Source: an uncultured Chthonomonas sp. (lineage in GTDB: Bacteria > Armatimonadota > Chthonomonadetes > Chthonomonadales > CAJBBX01). Taken from it: a stretch of 46,829 bases of DNA. The notes under the pieces were generated by a model. It was not told the origin of the DNA. It saw nothing but the letters and a program-made list of their open reading frames with translations, and ran no database searches. The stretch covers positions 1 through 46,829 of the forward strand of contig CAISJD010000024.1 of NCBI GenBank assembly GCA_903885605.1. The letters are read 5' to 3'. The stretch's first letter is position 1, and every line of letters starts with the position of its first letter. This document shows positions 7,881-16,424 of the stretch, in pieces. A program made the translations under genes and the position numbers.

Positions 7881-9566
7881 CTATGCCATCTCCTCGGGAA
7901 GGGTCATGACCGCGCCCTTGTCGGCGCTGGTCACCAGGCGGCTGTAACGGCCCAGCCACCCGTGGTTGATCTTGGCCGCCGGCTTGCGCCAGTCCAGCCG
8001 GCGGCCGGCCATCTCCTCGGCCGTCACCTGCACGTCTATGGTGCGACCGGGGACATCGATCCTGATGCGGTCGCCGTTCGCGACTAGGGCGATGGGCCCG
8101 CCCTCGGCGGCCTCGGGGCTGATATGCCCGATGCAGGTGCCCGCGGTGCCGCCGCTGAAGCGCCCGTCGGTGATGAGCGCCACCTGCGAGCCGAGGCCCT
8201 GCCCCTTGATCATCGAGGTGGGCGAGAGCATCTCCGGCATTCCGGGGCCGCCCTTGGGCCCCTCGTAGCGCACGACCACGACGTGCCCGGCCTTCACCTC
8301 GCGCCGCTTCAGGGCCTCGAGGCACTCGTCCTGCGACTCGAAGACGATGGCCTCGCCCTCGAAGACGAGGCACTCCGGCGCCACTCCCGCGCTCTTGATG
8401 ACCGCGCCGTCGGGGGCCAGGTTGCCGAAGAGCACCGCCAGGCCGCCGTCCGCGCTGAATGGCGCCTCCAGGGTGCGGATCACGTCGCCGTCCGGCGCCG
8501 GGGCGTCCTGAATGCGCTTGCCGAGGGTCACGCCCGAGACCGTGGGCATGTCCAGCCGCAGCGCGCCCGGCTTGCGGCTCAGCTCCTTCATGATGGCGGA
8601 GATACCGCCGCAGCGGTCCACGTCCTCCAGATGCACGTCGCTGCGCGAGGGCGAGACCTTGCAGATGCAGGGCGTTGAGATGGAGATACGGTTGATGCGG
8701 CCCAACTCATACTCGATGCCGGCTTCGCGGGCCAGGGCAAGGGCGTGGAGCACCGTGTTGGTCGAGCCGCCCATGGCCATATCGAGCGCGAAGGCGTTGT
8801 CCAGGGATTCGGCGGTAACGATGTCGCGCGGGCAGACGTTCTCGGCCACGAGGCCCAGGATGCGCGCCGCGGCCTGTCGGGCCAGCTCCACGCGGCGCGG
8901 ATCGACGGCCGGGATGGATCCGTTGCCGGGGAGCGCCAGGCCGATGGCCTCAAGCAGGCAGTTCATGGAGTTGGCGGTGAACATGCCCGAGCAGGAGCCG
9001 CAGGTGGGGCAGGAGAGGTCCTCCAGCTCCTTGAGCTGCTCCTCGCTGATGGCGCCGGCCTGCAGCTTGCCGACGCCCTCGAAGATCGTGATGAGGTCTG
9101 AGCTGCGCCCGTCGGGCAGCTTGCCGGCCAGCATGGGCCCGCCGGTGACGAAGATGGTGGGCACGTTGATGCGCACCGCGGCCATGGCCATGCCGGGCGT
9201 AATCTTGTCGCAGTTCGAGATGCAGACCAGGCCGTCGAAGCAGTGCGCCATGGCCATGGTCTCAACGCAATCCGCGATCAGCTCCCGGCTGGGCAGCGAG
9301 TACCGCATACCCAGGTGGCCCATGGCAATGCCGTCGTCTACGGCGATGGTGTTGAACTCGAACGGCACGCCTCCGGCCAGGCGAACGGCCTGCTTGACCT
9401 CCTCGGCGAACCGGTTGAGGTGGACGTGGCCGGGGACGATGTCGGTGTAGCTGTTGGCGATGCCGATGAAGGGCTTGCCCATGTCGGCGTCGGTGACGCC
9501 CGTGGCCTTGAGCAGGCCGCGATGGCCGGCACGGTCATAGCCGGCCTTGATGGTGTCGGATCTCAT
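7881..9566 (-). CDS. ilvD: Dihydroxy-acid dehydratase
   Basis: The 561-residue Fe-S dehydratase that makes the 2-oxo acids for valine, isoleucine and leucine (and for pantothenate). Full-length match: [28 protein letters not shown] with a cluster cysteine, [32 protein letters not shown], and the C-terminal [11 protein letters not shown] with the catalytic serine region. The ATG at 9566 has CGGAG 8 nt upstream. It stands without other ilv genes and is followed with no gap by a UroD-like gene. Being next to the valine-controlled valS leader is suggestive, but the T-box lies downstream of ilvD and cannot regulate it. Confidence 0.97.
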   Translation of the reverse strand: MRSDTIKAGYDRAGHRGLLKATGVTDADMGKPFIGIANSYTDIVPGHVHLNRFAEEVKQAVRLAGGVPFEFNTIAVDDGIAMGHLGMRYSLPSRELIADCVETMAMAHCFDGLVCISNCDKITPGMAMAAVRINVPTIFVTGGPMLAGKLPDGRSSDLITIFEGVGKLQAGAISEEQLKELEDLSCPTCGSCSGMFTANSMNCLLEAIGLALPGNGSIPAVDPRRVELARQAAARILGLVAENVCPRDIVTAESLDNAFALDMAMGGSTNTVLHALALAREAGIEYELGRINRISISTPCICKVSPSRSDVHLEDVDRCGGISAIMKELSRKPGALRLDMPTVSGVTLGKRIQDAPAPDGDVIRTLEAPFSADGGLAVLFGNLAPDGAVIKSAGVAPECLVFEGEAIVFESQDECLEALKRREVKAGHVVVVRYEGPKGGPGMPEMLSPTSMIKGQGLGSQVALITDGRFSGGTAGTCIGHISPEAAEGGPIALVANGDRIRIDVPGRTIDVQVTAEEMAGRRLDWRKPAAKINHGWLGRYSRLVTSADKGAVMTLPEEMA

Positions 9567-9752
9567 GGTTGCGCTCCGCTGGTACCGGCCTGGCCGGTGG
9601 TGACTGAAGGCACAGTGTACCGTCGAGAGGGCCGGTTAGGGGGAACCCGAACCCATACGCGGGCGGTATCCGTCCTTAGGTTAAGTGGCCCGTGATCGTG
9701 CCTGCGGCGCTCGGAGGCCGGCGGGTCCGGTATGTAACAAGGAGAGATCAAG

Positions 9753-10178
9753 ATGATGCGACGGTTGCGAGTGCATGTGGCGGCGGTCGTCGCCGTGGTG
9801 GTGCTGGCAGGCGCTGCCTCGGCGCAGCTGGGCAGCCTTCTCAAGGGCGCAGGGGTCGGCCTCCTCGTCTCGCAGTTCGGCGGACAGATCAACCGTGCGC
9901 TCAACGGCTTGACCAGGACCCAGGGCGAGACCATGGATTACAAGACCAAGGTCGTTCCCATCATCTCGGTGGGTAGCGGCAAGGAAGTGGGCGCCTGCCA
10001 GATCATGGGCCCGCACGACGCAGTCGACAGCGTGAAGCTTGTGGGACAGATCGAGGGCAAGTTCGACCCGGTCGGCCTCCGCATCCGCGCCCTGGTTCCC
10101 ATGGCGGCCAAGAGCTTCACCGACATCAAGCGTGTGCCCGGCGTCGGCATCAGCGGCCTCATCGATATCAAGATTTAG
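9753..10178 (+). CDS. Small exported protein of unknown function
   Basis: A 141-residue protein with a clear Sec signal peptide: RRLRVHV, then a hydrophobic run VAAVVAVVVLAGAASA with likely cleavage after ASA at about residue 24. The mature part has a glycine-rich stretch (LGSLLKGAGVGLLVSQFGGQINRALNG) and then a compact, probably beta-rich domain with VVPIISVGSGKEVGACQIMGP and LRIRALVPM. I do not recognise the family. AAGGAGA lies 8 nt before the ATG (a second ATG follows at once). It diverges from ilvD; the 186-bp gap holds no clear promoter, though GGAACC at 9651-9656 followed by CGGTA resembles an ECF-type pair. Confidence 0.75.
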   Translation: MMRRLRVHVAAVVAVVVLAGAASAQLGSLLKGAGVGLLVSQFGGQINRALNGLTRTQGETMDYKTKVVPIISVGSGKEVGACQIMGPHDAVDSVKLVGQIEGKFDPVGLRIRALVPMAAKSFTDIKRVPGVGISGLIDIKI

Positions 10179-10295
10179 CGTCGGCGCTCCCGGCGCCTGG
10201 CCGGCAAGCCGGGACCACCGACCGTACCGAACCGCGACGGCCATGAGCGTCGGCGTGCCACGGCCGGCAAATTGCAGATCGGGGCCCCGCGCCCC

Positions 10296-10324
10296 TTGCG
10301 CCAGACTGTCGCTTCCGCTAAGAT
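10296..10324 (+). promoter_or_regulatory. Probable promoter for the Ig-repeat protein
   Basis: TTGCGC (10296-10301), 17-bp spacer, TAAGAT (10319-10324). A transcript from here would have a leader of about 100 nt before the ATG at 10434. The leader is GC-rich and can fold, but matches no regulatory RNA I can confirm. Confidence 0.55.
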
Positions 10325-10433
10325 ATGGTGTTGCGCGTGCAGTAGCCGGGCGCGCTGTTGCATTCGCTGGCGAAGACGGCCGGGGGACAGAGCCACGGGC
10401 CGTGAACATGGCACGAGAGGAGCAAAGAGGGAG

Positions 10434-12041
10434 ATGCTTAGAATCTTAACAGCACGTGCGTGTGGTAGGGGTGTCGTGGCGTTGCTCGCCGCGGCGGTAT
10501 TGGGCCAATCCGCGATGGCTACACCTCCGATGGAGATCGACGTCACCGATACCAACGCCACGGTTGGTGCGCCGGTGACACTGACTGCGACTGTGACCAC
10601 GCCGGCGCCGCCCGGAGCGCCGATCACCGGCGGTGGCCCTGTTCCGGGGATGCTCGTTGAGTTCAGCGTCAACGGCGGGGCGTGGGTCCCTGCCCCATCA
10701 CCCACTGACGTGAGCGGCCAGACCAGCCTCGTCACGGCTGCGCCTGCCGTGGCCGGCGCGTATCCGTTCGCTGCCCGGCTTGTCCTGATCCCCACAGTGG
10801 TCGACCTGGCACTCCTCACGGTGAGTGGGCCGGCCACGCCTTGCCGCGTGGTGGCTTGTGACCGCGTGTGCGGGCCGGACGACACGGTGAACCTGCTGGC
10901 CTACCTGTGGCAGGTGGGGAGCTATGCGGGCATTGCCGGCAAGCCGCTCTACTTCAAGTACAACGGCGGCGCCTGGCAGGGCCCCGTGACCACAGCGGCC
11001 AGCGGCAAGGCCCAGTTCGCGATTACGGCGCCCGGGACGGCCGGCGTGACCTCTTTCGAGGTGAAGTTTGAGGGTGACGCCACATTCGGCGCCGCAAGCG
11101 ACACCGGCGACGTGACCGTGGAGGCCCGGCGCACCAGCGCCGTCACGGCCTACGACAGATCGGCCGACCCCGGTACGACGATCAACATACCGGCCTACGC
11201 CTACTGGGTGATGCAGAACCAGCAGCTGGTGCCGATCTCCGGCGGCCAGATGCAGTTCCACATGTATGGGTTCGGGGCCATCTGGCAGCACGCAACCACC
11301 GATGCCAACGGCAAGGCCGTCACCGCGTTTGCGGTTCCCGGCACCGCTGCCGGCTCGTACCAGTATGCCGCTGAGTTGCTGGACGACAACAACCCCTTGT
11401 ACAAGGACAGCTGGGCCGACCGCACCATTACCGTCCGCGCCGCCTCCAGCCTGACGGCGCCGGCACGGACCGCGGGCCGCGGCGACATCGTGGAGGTCTT
11501 CGGCTACCTGAAGGATGCGAGCAACAATCCCATCGCCGGCAAGACGCTGCAGATTCGCGTCAACGGCGGGGCGTGGGTCGCATCGACGGCGACCAGCGCC
11601 GTGGGCAAGGGCGCGATCACGTACCAGATCACCGAGGCCGCCGGCGTCTACACCACCGACGTGAAGTTCGACGGCGACGCCACGACCATGGCCAGCTCGA
11701 CGACATCGACGCTGACGGTGAACCAGAAGGCCAACACCTACACCATCTCCGGCGACAAGACCGGCGCCGTCGGTGCGACGGTGAACCTGCCGGGCTGGCT
11801 GTACCGGTCATCGACGAGCGCGCCGCTCGCCGGCAAGCCCATTAACTTCTACGTTGACGGCACGCTGGTGAGCCCGTCGCCGTCGGTCACCAACGCAGGC
11901 GGGTACGCCATCTATGGGTACACCATCGCGGTGCCGGTCGGTCCGCATACCATCACGGCCAAGTTCGAGGATGCCGCCGATCCGGACTTCCTGCCGTCCA
12001 CCAGCCCCAACAAGACCCTGACGGTGACGGCGCCTATCTAG
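10434..12041 (+). CDS. Secreted protein of five Ig-like repeats
   Basis: A 535-residue exported protein. MLRILTARACGRG followed by VVALLAAAVLGQSAMA is a signal peptide, with cleavage after AMA near residue 28. The rest is about five repeats of 90-100 residues of bacterial Ig-like type (about 35-130, 134-230, 234-335, 337-430, 434-535). Each has a GxxVNLxAYL-like strand, an IAGKPLxFxxNGGAW strand, a TxAxGKAxxxI strand and a final VKFEGDATxxxASxxxxLTV strand. These are usual in surface or adhesive proteins, yet there is no C-terminal anchor, sorting signal or enzyme domain. The ATG at 10434 has AGGAG about 11 nt upstream; earlier in-frame starts precede the promoter. A terminator follows at 12073. 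Confidence 0.85.
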   Translation: MLRILTARACGRGVVALLAAAVLGQSAMATPPMEIDVTDTNATVGAPVTLTATVTTPAPPGAPITGGGPVPGMLVEFSVNGGAWVPAPSPTDVSGQTSLVTAAPAVAGAYPFAARLVLIPTVVDLALLTVSGPATPCRVVACDRVCGPDDTVNLLAYLWQVGSYAGIAGKPLYFKYNGGAWQGPVTTAASGKAQFAITAPGTAGVTSFEVKFEGDATFGAASDTGDVTVEARRTSAVTAYDRSADPGTTINIPAYAYWVMQNQQLVPISGGQMQFHMYGFGAIWQHATTDANGKAVTAFAVPGTAAGSYQYAAELLDDNNPLYKDSWADRTITVRAASSLTAPARTAGRGDIVEVFGYLKDASNNPIAGKTLQIRVNGGAWVASTATSAVGKGAITYQITEAAGVYTTDVKFDGDATTMASSTTSTLTVNQKANTYTISGDKTGAVGATVNLPGWLYRSSTSAPLAGKPINFYVDGTLVSPSPSVTNAGGYAIYGYTIAVPVGPHTITAKFEDAADPDFLPSTSPNKTLTVTAPI

Positions 12042-12072
12042 CGGCTGCCCGGTCGATCGTCAGTATCCGTAC

Positions 12073-12106
12073 GGGCCCGGCCGACATCGGCCGGGCCCTG
12101 TTCGTT
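12073..12106 (+). terminator. Terminator after the Ig-repeat gene
   Basis: Perfect 11-bp stem GGGCCCGGCCG (12073-12083) with CGGCCGGGCCC (12088-12098), ACAT loop, then TGTTCGTT. It sits 31 nt after the stop codon and before the tRNA promoter. Confidence 0.8.
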
Positions 12107-12123
12107 CGCGCTGCATCGGCTCG

Positions 12124-12153
12124 TTGACTGAGCCGCCCCATCCGTGATAGAAT
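12124..12153 (+). promoter_or_regulatory. tRNA-Cys promoter
   Basis: TTGACT (12124-12129), 18-bp spacer, TAGAAT (12148-12153), placing the start site at or just before the tRNA 5' end at 12165. Confidence 0.8.
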
Positions 12154-12164
12154 GATGTCGTCAC

Positions 12165-12237
12165 GGCGCCGTACCCAAGTGGCTAAGGGAGAGGTCTGCA
12201 AAACCTTTATTCAGCGGTTCAATTCCGCTCGGCGCCT
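12165..12237 (+). tRNA. tRNA-Cys (GCA)
   Basis: A 73-nt cloverleaf. Acceptor stem GGCGCCG with CGGCGCC and discriminator U73 (a cysteine identity base); D arm CCC/GGG; anticodon stem GAGGT/ACCTT with loop CTGCAAA (anticodon GCA); T arm AGCGG/CCGCT with loop TTCAATT. The 3' CCA is not encoded. It has its own promoter and terminator and is not part of a tRNA cluster. Confidence 0.96.
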
Positions 12238-12240
12238 TGT

Positions 12241-12275
12241 GGGCGTCCACTCATTTGAGTGGACGCCCTTTCATT
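12241..12275 (+). terminator. Terminator of the tRNA-Cys unit
   Basis: Perfect 12-bp stem GGGCGTCCACTC (12241-12252) with GAGTGGACGCCC (12257-12268), ATTT loop, then TTTCATT. It starts 4 nt after the tRNA. Confidence 0.9.
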
Positions 12276-12364
12276 AGCGGCCCGCCCGGCAGGTTATCGG
12301 CCGCGGCCCGTCGAATCCTCCGCCAAACCCCCAATACAAAGCCTGTCCCAAGGAGCGCCCCACC

Positions 12365-13846
12365 ATGAGCGATACGGCTCGGTTCATCACCGTCGACCTC
12401 GGCGCCGAGAGTGGCCGCACCATCGCCGCCACGCTGGCCCAGGGCAAGATCGGCCTGGAAGTCATGCACCGCTTCCCCAACGAGCCCCAGCGCATCCTGG
12501 GGCGGTTCCACTGGGACACGATCCGGCTCTTCGCCGAGATCAAGCGGGGACTGGCTCTCTGCGCCAAGCAGTACGGATCGGAGTTCGACGGCATCGGCGT
12601 CGACACCTGGGGCGTCGACTTCGCGCTGCTGGACAGGAACGATGACCTGCTGGGCCTGCCGTACCACTACAGGGACAGCCGCACCGAGGGCATGATGGAG
12701 GAGGTCTTCAAGATCGTCCCCCGGTCCGCGGTCTACCGCACCACGGGCATCCAGTTCATGGTGCTCAACTCCCTCTACCAGCTGATGGCGCTGAAGCGTT
12801 CGGGCTCGCCGGCGCTGGATAAGGCCCGCGCGTTCCTCATGACGCCCGACCTGCTGAACTATTGGCTCAGCGGCGAGAAGGCCAATGAGTTCTCCAATGC
12901 GACCACCACCCAGTGCTTCGATCCGAATGCCGGTGACTGGGCGCGCCCCATGCTGGAAACCCTGGGCATCCCCACGGGCTTCCTGGGCTCCATCGTGCAG
13001 CCCGGCGCGACGTTGGGTCCGCTGCACGCCTCGGTGCGCGGCGAGACCTCGCTGGGCGCGGTGCCCGTCATCGCCCCGGCAACGCATGACACCGGGTCCG
13101 CGGTTGCGGCGGTGCCCGCCGAGGGCGACAGGGGCTGGGCGTACATTAGCTGCGGCACCTGGTCGCTGGTGGGCCTCGAGACGCCGAAGCCGGTCATCAC
13201 CGACCAGACGCTGGAGTACAACCTGACGAACGAGGGCGGCGTCTACGGCACCTACCGGTTGCTGCGCAATGTGATGGGCCTCTGGCTCCTGCAGCAGTGC
13301 CGCCGCTCCTGGGAGAAGGCAGGCCACTCCTACGGCTACGATGAACTGACGGCTATGTCAACGCGGGCGACGCCCTTCGCGGCCACCGTGGACCCCGACG
13401 ACCCGCTCTTCCTGAACCCCACCGACATGCCCGAGGCGATCCGGCAGTACTGCGCGCGGACCGGGCAGGCGCCTCCGGCCGATGTGGCTGGCATGGTCCG
13501 CTGCATCGTGGAGAGCCTGGCGCTGAAGTACCGATGGGTAATCCGGCGCCTGGAGAAGGTGAGCGGCGAGCGCATCCACACCGTTCACATCATCGGCGGA
13601 GGCGGGCAGAACGCCCTGCTCTGCCAGGCCACCGCAGACGCCTGCGCATGCCGGGTTCTGGCCGGCCCCACCGAGGCCACGGCACTGGGCAACGCGCTGG
13701 TGCAGGCCATCGCCGCGGGCAAGCTCGGCTCTCTGGCCGATGCGCGCGCCATGGTGGCGCGGTCGTTCCCACTGGTGGAGTACACGCCCCAGACGCCCGG
13801 CGCCTGGGACCAGTGCGCAGCCCGCTTCGACGAGAGGCTGGTCTAG
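12365..13846 (+). CDS. rhaB: Rhamnulokinase (FGGY family)
   Basis: A 493-residue FGGY-family sugar kinase that phosphorylates L-rhamnulose at C1. RhaB-like features are VDLGAESGR at the N-terminus, GIGVDTWGVDFALLD (about 80-94), YHYRDSRTEGMM, IQFMVLNSLYQL, ATHDTGSAVAAVP, ISCGTWSLVG, and the C-terminal ATP-binding IIGGGGQNALLCQATADA. AGGAG lies about 10 nt before the ATG. No rhaA, rhaD or rhamnose transporter is adjacent, so the rest of the pathway must be elsewhere. It ends in a CTAG shared with the convergent Nif3-like gene. Confidence 0.93.
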   Translation: MSDTARFITVDLGAESGRTIAATLAQGKIGLEVMHRFPNEPQRILGRFHWDTIRLFAEIKRGLALCAKQYGSEFDGIGVDTWGVDFALLDRNDDLLGLPYHYRDSRTEGMMEEVFKIVPRSAVYRTTGIQFMVLNSLYQLMALKRSGSPALDKARAFLMTPDLLNYWLSGEKANEFSNATTTQCFDPNAGDWARPMLETLGIPTGFLGSIVQPGATLGPLHASVRGETSLGAVPVIAPATHDTGSAVAAVPAEGDRGWAYISCGTWSLVGLETPKPVITDQTLEYNLTNEGGVYGTYRLLRNVMGLWLLQQCRRSWEKAGHSYGYDELTAMSTRATPFAATVDPDDPLFLNPTDMPEAIRQYCARTGQAPPADVAGMVRCIVESLALKYRWVIRRLEKVSGERIHTVHIIGGGGQNALLCQATADACACRVLAGPTEATALGNALVQAIAAGKLGSLADARAMVARSFPLVEYTPQTPGAWDQCAARFDERLV

Positions 13847-14976
13847 GGGCAGAAGATCACGTCGATGCCGTCGGCTCCGAACGTATGGCGGAGCTGGCGG
13901 CATAGGGCTCGAAGGCCGGGCGCCACGGAGTGGCTGAAGCCGACGTCGATGATCACCGTGGCGCTCTGCTCGGCGAGCATCACATCGTGGGTACCGACGG
14001 CTCCGGCGACCAGGGCGCCCGCCCCGGCTCGGTTCGCGGGCCAGTAGAGGCCGTCTCCCTGCCCCGCCGCCACGGCCACCGAGGAAATGGGCAGGTCCGA
14101 ACGGTGCGAAAGGCGGATCGATGCGCCGCTGAGGGCGTCGGAGACCTGCGCCAGCACCGTATCCAGCGAGACCTTGAGCGGCAGCTCGGCCACGCGGCCA
14201 CGCCCATACTGCGTACCGGGGTTCCGCAGCGCGATCACGTCGTAGGCTACTTCCTCGTAGGGGTGCGCCTCGACGACGGCGGCGATGACGCCCTGCAGCT
14301 CGCGCTGTGGGACGATCATCTCCAGGCGCACCTCCTCCATCCTTGTGAGGGCGCCGACCTGACCCGCCACCGGATGCGCGCCGGGCTCCGGCATCCATGT
14401 GCCCAGGCCGCGCGCCTGGAACGAGCAGTGGCTGTAGTTTCCCAGCCGTCCGGCTCCGGCTTCGGCCGCGGCGAGGTAGACGGCATCGACCGAGCCTGTG
14501 GGCACATAGACGGCGATCCGGTGCAGCGTCTCATTGCAGGTCGGCCGCAGCAGGCCGGTGGCGGCGAGGCCGAGCGCCTCAGCCAGGCTGTCGTCGAAGC
14601 CTCCCGGAGCCGCGAAGTAGCTGTTGGCGAGCGCGTAGAGGCAGCTCCCCTGTTCCAGGATGGTGGCGAGCTTATTGCCGATGGGATCGTCCCGGCGAAC
14701 GGCCGTCAGCGGCGCAGTCAGGAGCGGCGCGGCCGTGAGGATGAGTGCTCCGTCGCGGGCTGCCGCGCAGCCCAGGGCGCTCTGCGTGGCCATGGGGGCG
14801 ACGACGATGGTGCGGACGGCGGCTGCGGGAGTGCCGGCCTGCAAGCCGTAGGGGGCCTCCGGCGAGGCGAGCGCTGGGGGCGCCAGGAACTCCAGGAACT
14901 CCACTACCTCGGCAACCGGCGTCACGCGTGGGCGGCGTCCCGCCCCGTCCGCCGGTACTGACTGGTCTGCGCCCAT
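13843..14976 (-). CDS. Nif3-like protein with YqfO insert and lost metal ligands
   Basis: A 377-residue protein with the layout of long Nif3/YqfO proteins: two Nif3 halves (about 20-150 and 255-375) around a CutA/PII-like insert. The insert is well kept: IAVYVP, EAGAGRLGNYSHCSFQARG, AHPYEEVAYDV (about 154-247). The Nif3 dinuclear metal site is not. Where the family has HHP there is TAAPLL (81-86), where it has HTNLD there is ALANSYFAA (115-123), and the C-terminal GHxxxE reads GFSHSVAP. It is therefore probably a pseudo-enzyme or structural relative. The ATG at 14976 has GGGAGG 6 nt upstream and a strong promoter at 15023-15051; the 28 codons upstream of it are rejected. Confidence 0.85.
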   Translation of the reverse strand: MGADQSVPADGAGRRPRVTPVAEVVEFLEFLAPPALASPEAPYGLQAGTPAAAVRTIVVAPMATQSALGCAAARDGALILTAAPLLTAPLTAVRRDDPIGNKLATILEQGSCLYALANSYFAAPGGFDDSLAEALGLAATGLLRPTCNETLHRIAVYVPTGSVDAVYLAAAEAGAGRLGNYSHCSFQARGLGTWMPEPGAHPVAGQVGALTRMEEVRLEMIVPQRELQGVIAAVVEAHPYEEVAYDVIALRNPGTQYGRGRVAELPLKVSLDTVLAQVSDALSGASIRLSHRSDLPISSVAVAAGQGDGLYWPANRAGAGALVAGAVGTHDVMLAEQSATVIIDVGFSHSVAPGLRALCRQLRHTFGADGIDVIFCP

Positions 14977-15022
14977 GCGTGCCTCCCGTATGCCCCGCCG
15001 GATGACTCGCGTGCGGGTGACA

Positions 15023-15051
15023 AGTATAACAACAGGGCTCGGAACCGTCAA
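15023..15051 (-). promoter_or_regulatory. Promoter of the Nif3-like gene
   Basis: On the - strand TTGACG (15051-15046), 17-bp spacer, TATACT (15028-15023): the best match to a sigma70 consensus in the window. It separates the Nif3-like gene from the AAA+ gene that ends at 15076. Confidence 0.85.
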
Positions 15052-15075
15052 ACGGGCCACTGGCCGTTGCGGCGC

Positions 15076-16422
15076 TCAGCCGTCGGCTTCTGCGCTCTCC
15101 TCGAGGTTGCGCAGGGCGGCGTCGAAGTCATCGGGTGCGAGCGTCTTCGGCAGTGCCTGCGGACCCGCCTCGGCGTCGGCCAGCCGAATGAGCGCCTGCA
15201 GCCCGGCCTCATTGACGGCGGCGCGAAGGTCGGCGCCGGAGTAGCCGTCCGTGCGCACCGCAAGGGCGTCTAGGTCGACTTCGGGCGCCAGGTTCACCTT
15301 GCGCGTGAAGAGGCCGAGGAGGGCGCGGCGGCCCGAGGCATCGGGCAGGGGCACCTCGATCTCGCGGGAGAGGCGGCCGCCCCGGCGCACGGCCGGGTCC
15401 AGCATGTCGGGCCGGTTGGTGGCCCCCAGCACCAGGACGCGATGGTTGGGGGTCATCCCGTCCATCTCCTGCAAGAACTGGTTCACCACCTTGTCGTAGT
15501 GCACGGCCACGCCGCCCTGGCGGATGGGCAGGAGGGCGTCGATCTCGTCGATGAAGATGATCGCCGGCGCCGCGGCCCTGGCCTTGACGAAGAGGTCCCG
15601 GACGCGCTTCTCGGACTCGCCCACGTACATCTGGTTGATCTCGGCGGGCGAGGTGGCGATGAACCTGCACCTGGCCTCGTTGGCCAGGACACGGGCAATG
15701 GTGGTCTTGCCCGTGCCGGGTGGACCCTTCAGGAGGATGCCGGTGGGTGGCTCCACGCCCAGTTCGCGGGCGAGGTCGGGTTGTTCGAGCATCAGCTGCA
15801 CCTGCCGCAGCTCGCGCTTCACGCGGGGGCTGAGCACGACGTCGGCCCAGCCCATGCGGCCGGCCTGCTCCTCGGTGGGCGGGGCGGGCTGGCTCACGCT
15901 GCCGGCGTCGCCGTGGGTGTCGCGCACGAGTGCGGCCATCTCGCCGTCGGATGGGTCCAGCTCAGCGGCCCGGCGCGCCTCGGTGAGCGCTTCCTCACGG
16001 TAGCCCAGGTCGCGCAGGGCGCGGGCAAGGTAGTAGCGCGCGCGGGCGTGGGCTGGATCGCGCTGCAGGGCGTCACGGAGGGCGTGGACAGCATCGCGCA
16101 GCCGCCGCTTGTGGGCGCTGAACCGGCCGGAGCGCTGCCGGGCGACGGCATCGAAGCCGGCAAGGTGCGCCAGGTAGCCCACGCTCAGGTCAGTCAACGT
16201 GGGCTTGATCTCCTCGGCCTGGTGCCAGAGCGCCCAACCGAGGCGGAAGCACACCTCGGCGCTGCGCGGCTCCAAGCTTGCGGCGAGCCGGAACGCCTCG
16301 GCGGCGGCCTCCCAGTTCCCTGCCTTGGCTGACGCGAGACCCTCGGCCAGGGCGCGTTCGCCGCGGCTACGGCCCGGTGTGGCGCCCCGGCCCCTCTCGG
16401 CGGCCGCCTCGTCGCCTTGCAT
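15076..16422 (-). CDS. TPR-AAA+ ATPase
   Basis: A 448-residue protein. The N-terminal part (about 22-160) is helical with tetratricopeptide repeats (EAAAEAFRLAASLEPRSAEVCFRLGWALW and AVHALRDALQRDPAHARARYYLARALRDLGYREEALTEARRAAELDP). A single AAA+ module of the FtsH/Cdc48 branch follows: Walker A GPPGTGKTT (233-241), Walker B IIFIDEID (288-295), sensor GATNRPD, an arginine-finger-like RRGGRLSREIEVPLPD, and a C-terminal helical lid. There is no protease domain. It probably remodels protein substrates chosen by the TPR part. Its ATG lies 2 nt after the M20 dipeptidase stop, so the two are one operon; whether they share a function is unknown. Confidence 0.88.
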   Translation of the reverse strand: MQGDEAAAERGRGATPGRSRGERALAEGLASAKAGNWEAAAEAFRLAASLEPRSAEVCFRLGWALWHQAEEIKPTLTDLSVGYLAHLAGFDAVARQRSGRFSAHKRRLRDAVHALRDALQRDPAHARARYYLARALRDLGYREEALTEARRAAELDPSDGEMAALVRDTHGDAGSVSQPAPPTEEQAGRMGWADVVLSPRVKRELRQVQLMLEQPDLARELGVEPPTGILLKGPPGTGKTTIARVLANEARCRFIATSPAEINQMYVGESEKRVRDLFVKARAAAPAIIFIDEIDALLPIRQGGVAVHYDKVVNQFLQEMDGMTPNHRVLVLGATNRPDMLDPAVRRGGRLSREIEVPLPDASGRRALLGLFTRKVNLAPEVDLDALAVRTDGYSGADLRAAVNEAGLQALIRLADAEAGPQALPKTLAPDDFDAALRNLEESAEADG

Positions 16423-16424
16423 GG

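Noticed and set aside
9567-9752. Possible tRNA or structured RNA in the ilvD / exported-protein gap.
   Set aside because: No cloverleaf can be built and no conserved loop sequences are present.
10330-10433. Leader of the Ig-repeat gene resembles part of a cyclic-di-GMP-I (GEMM) riboswitch: GGGAC, GCCACGGG and GGCA in order.
   Set aside because: The essential GCAAAGC bulge and the 5' GGCAAACC element are missing, and the spacing is off. A covariance search (RF01051) would be decisive; I expect a poor score.
12241-12275. The strong palindrome next to tRNA-Cys as an integration (att) site.
   Set aside because: It folds as a terminator with a T-rich tail, there is no integrase gene and no repeated tRNA end nearby.
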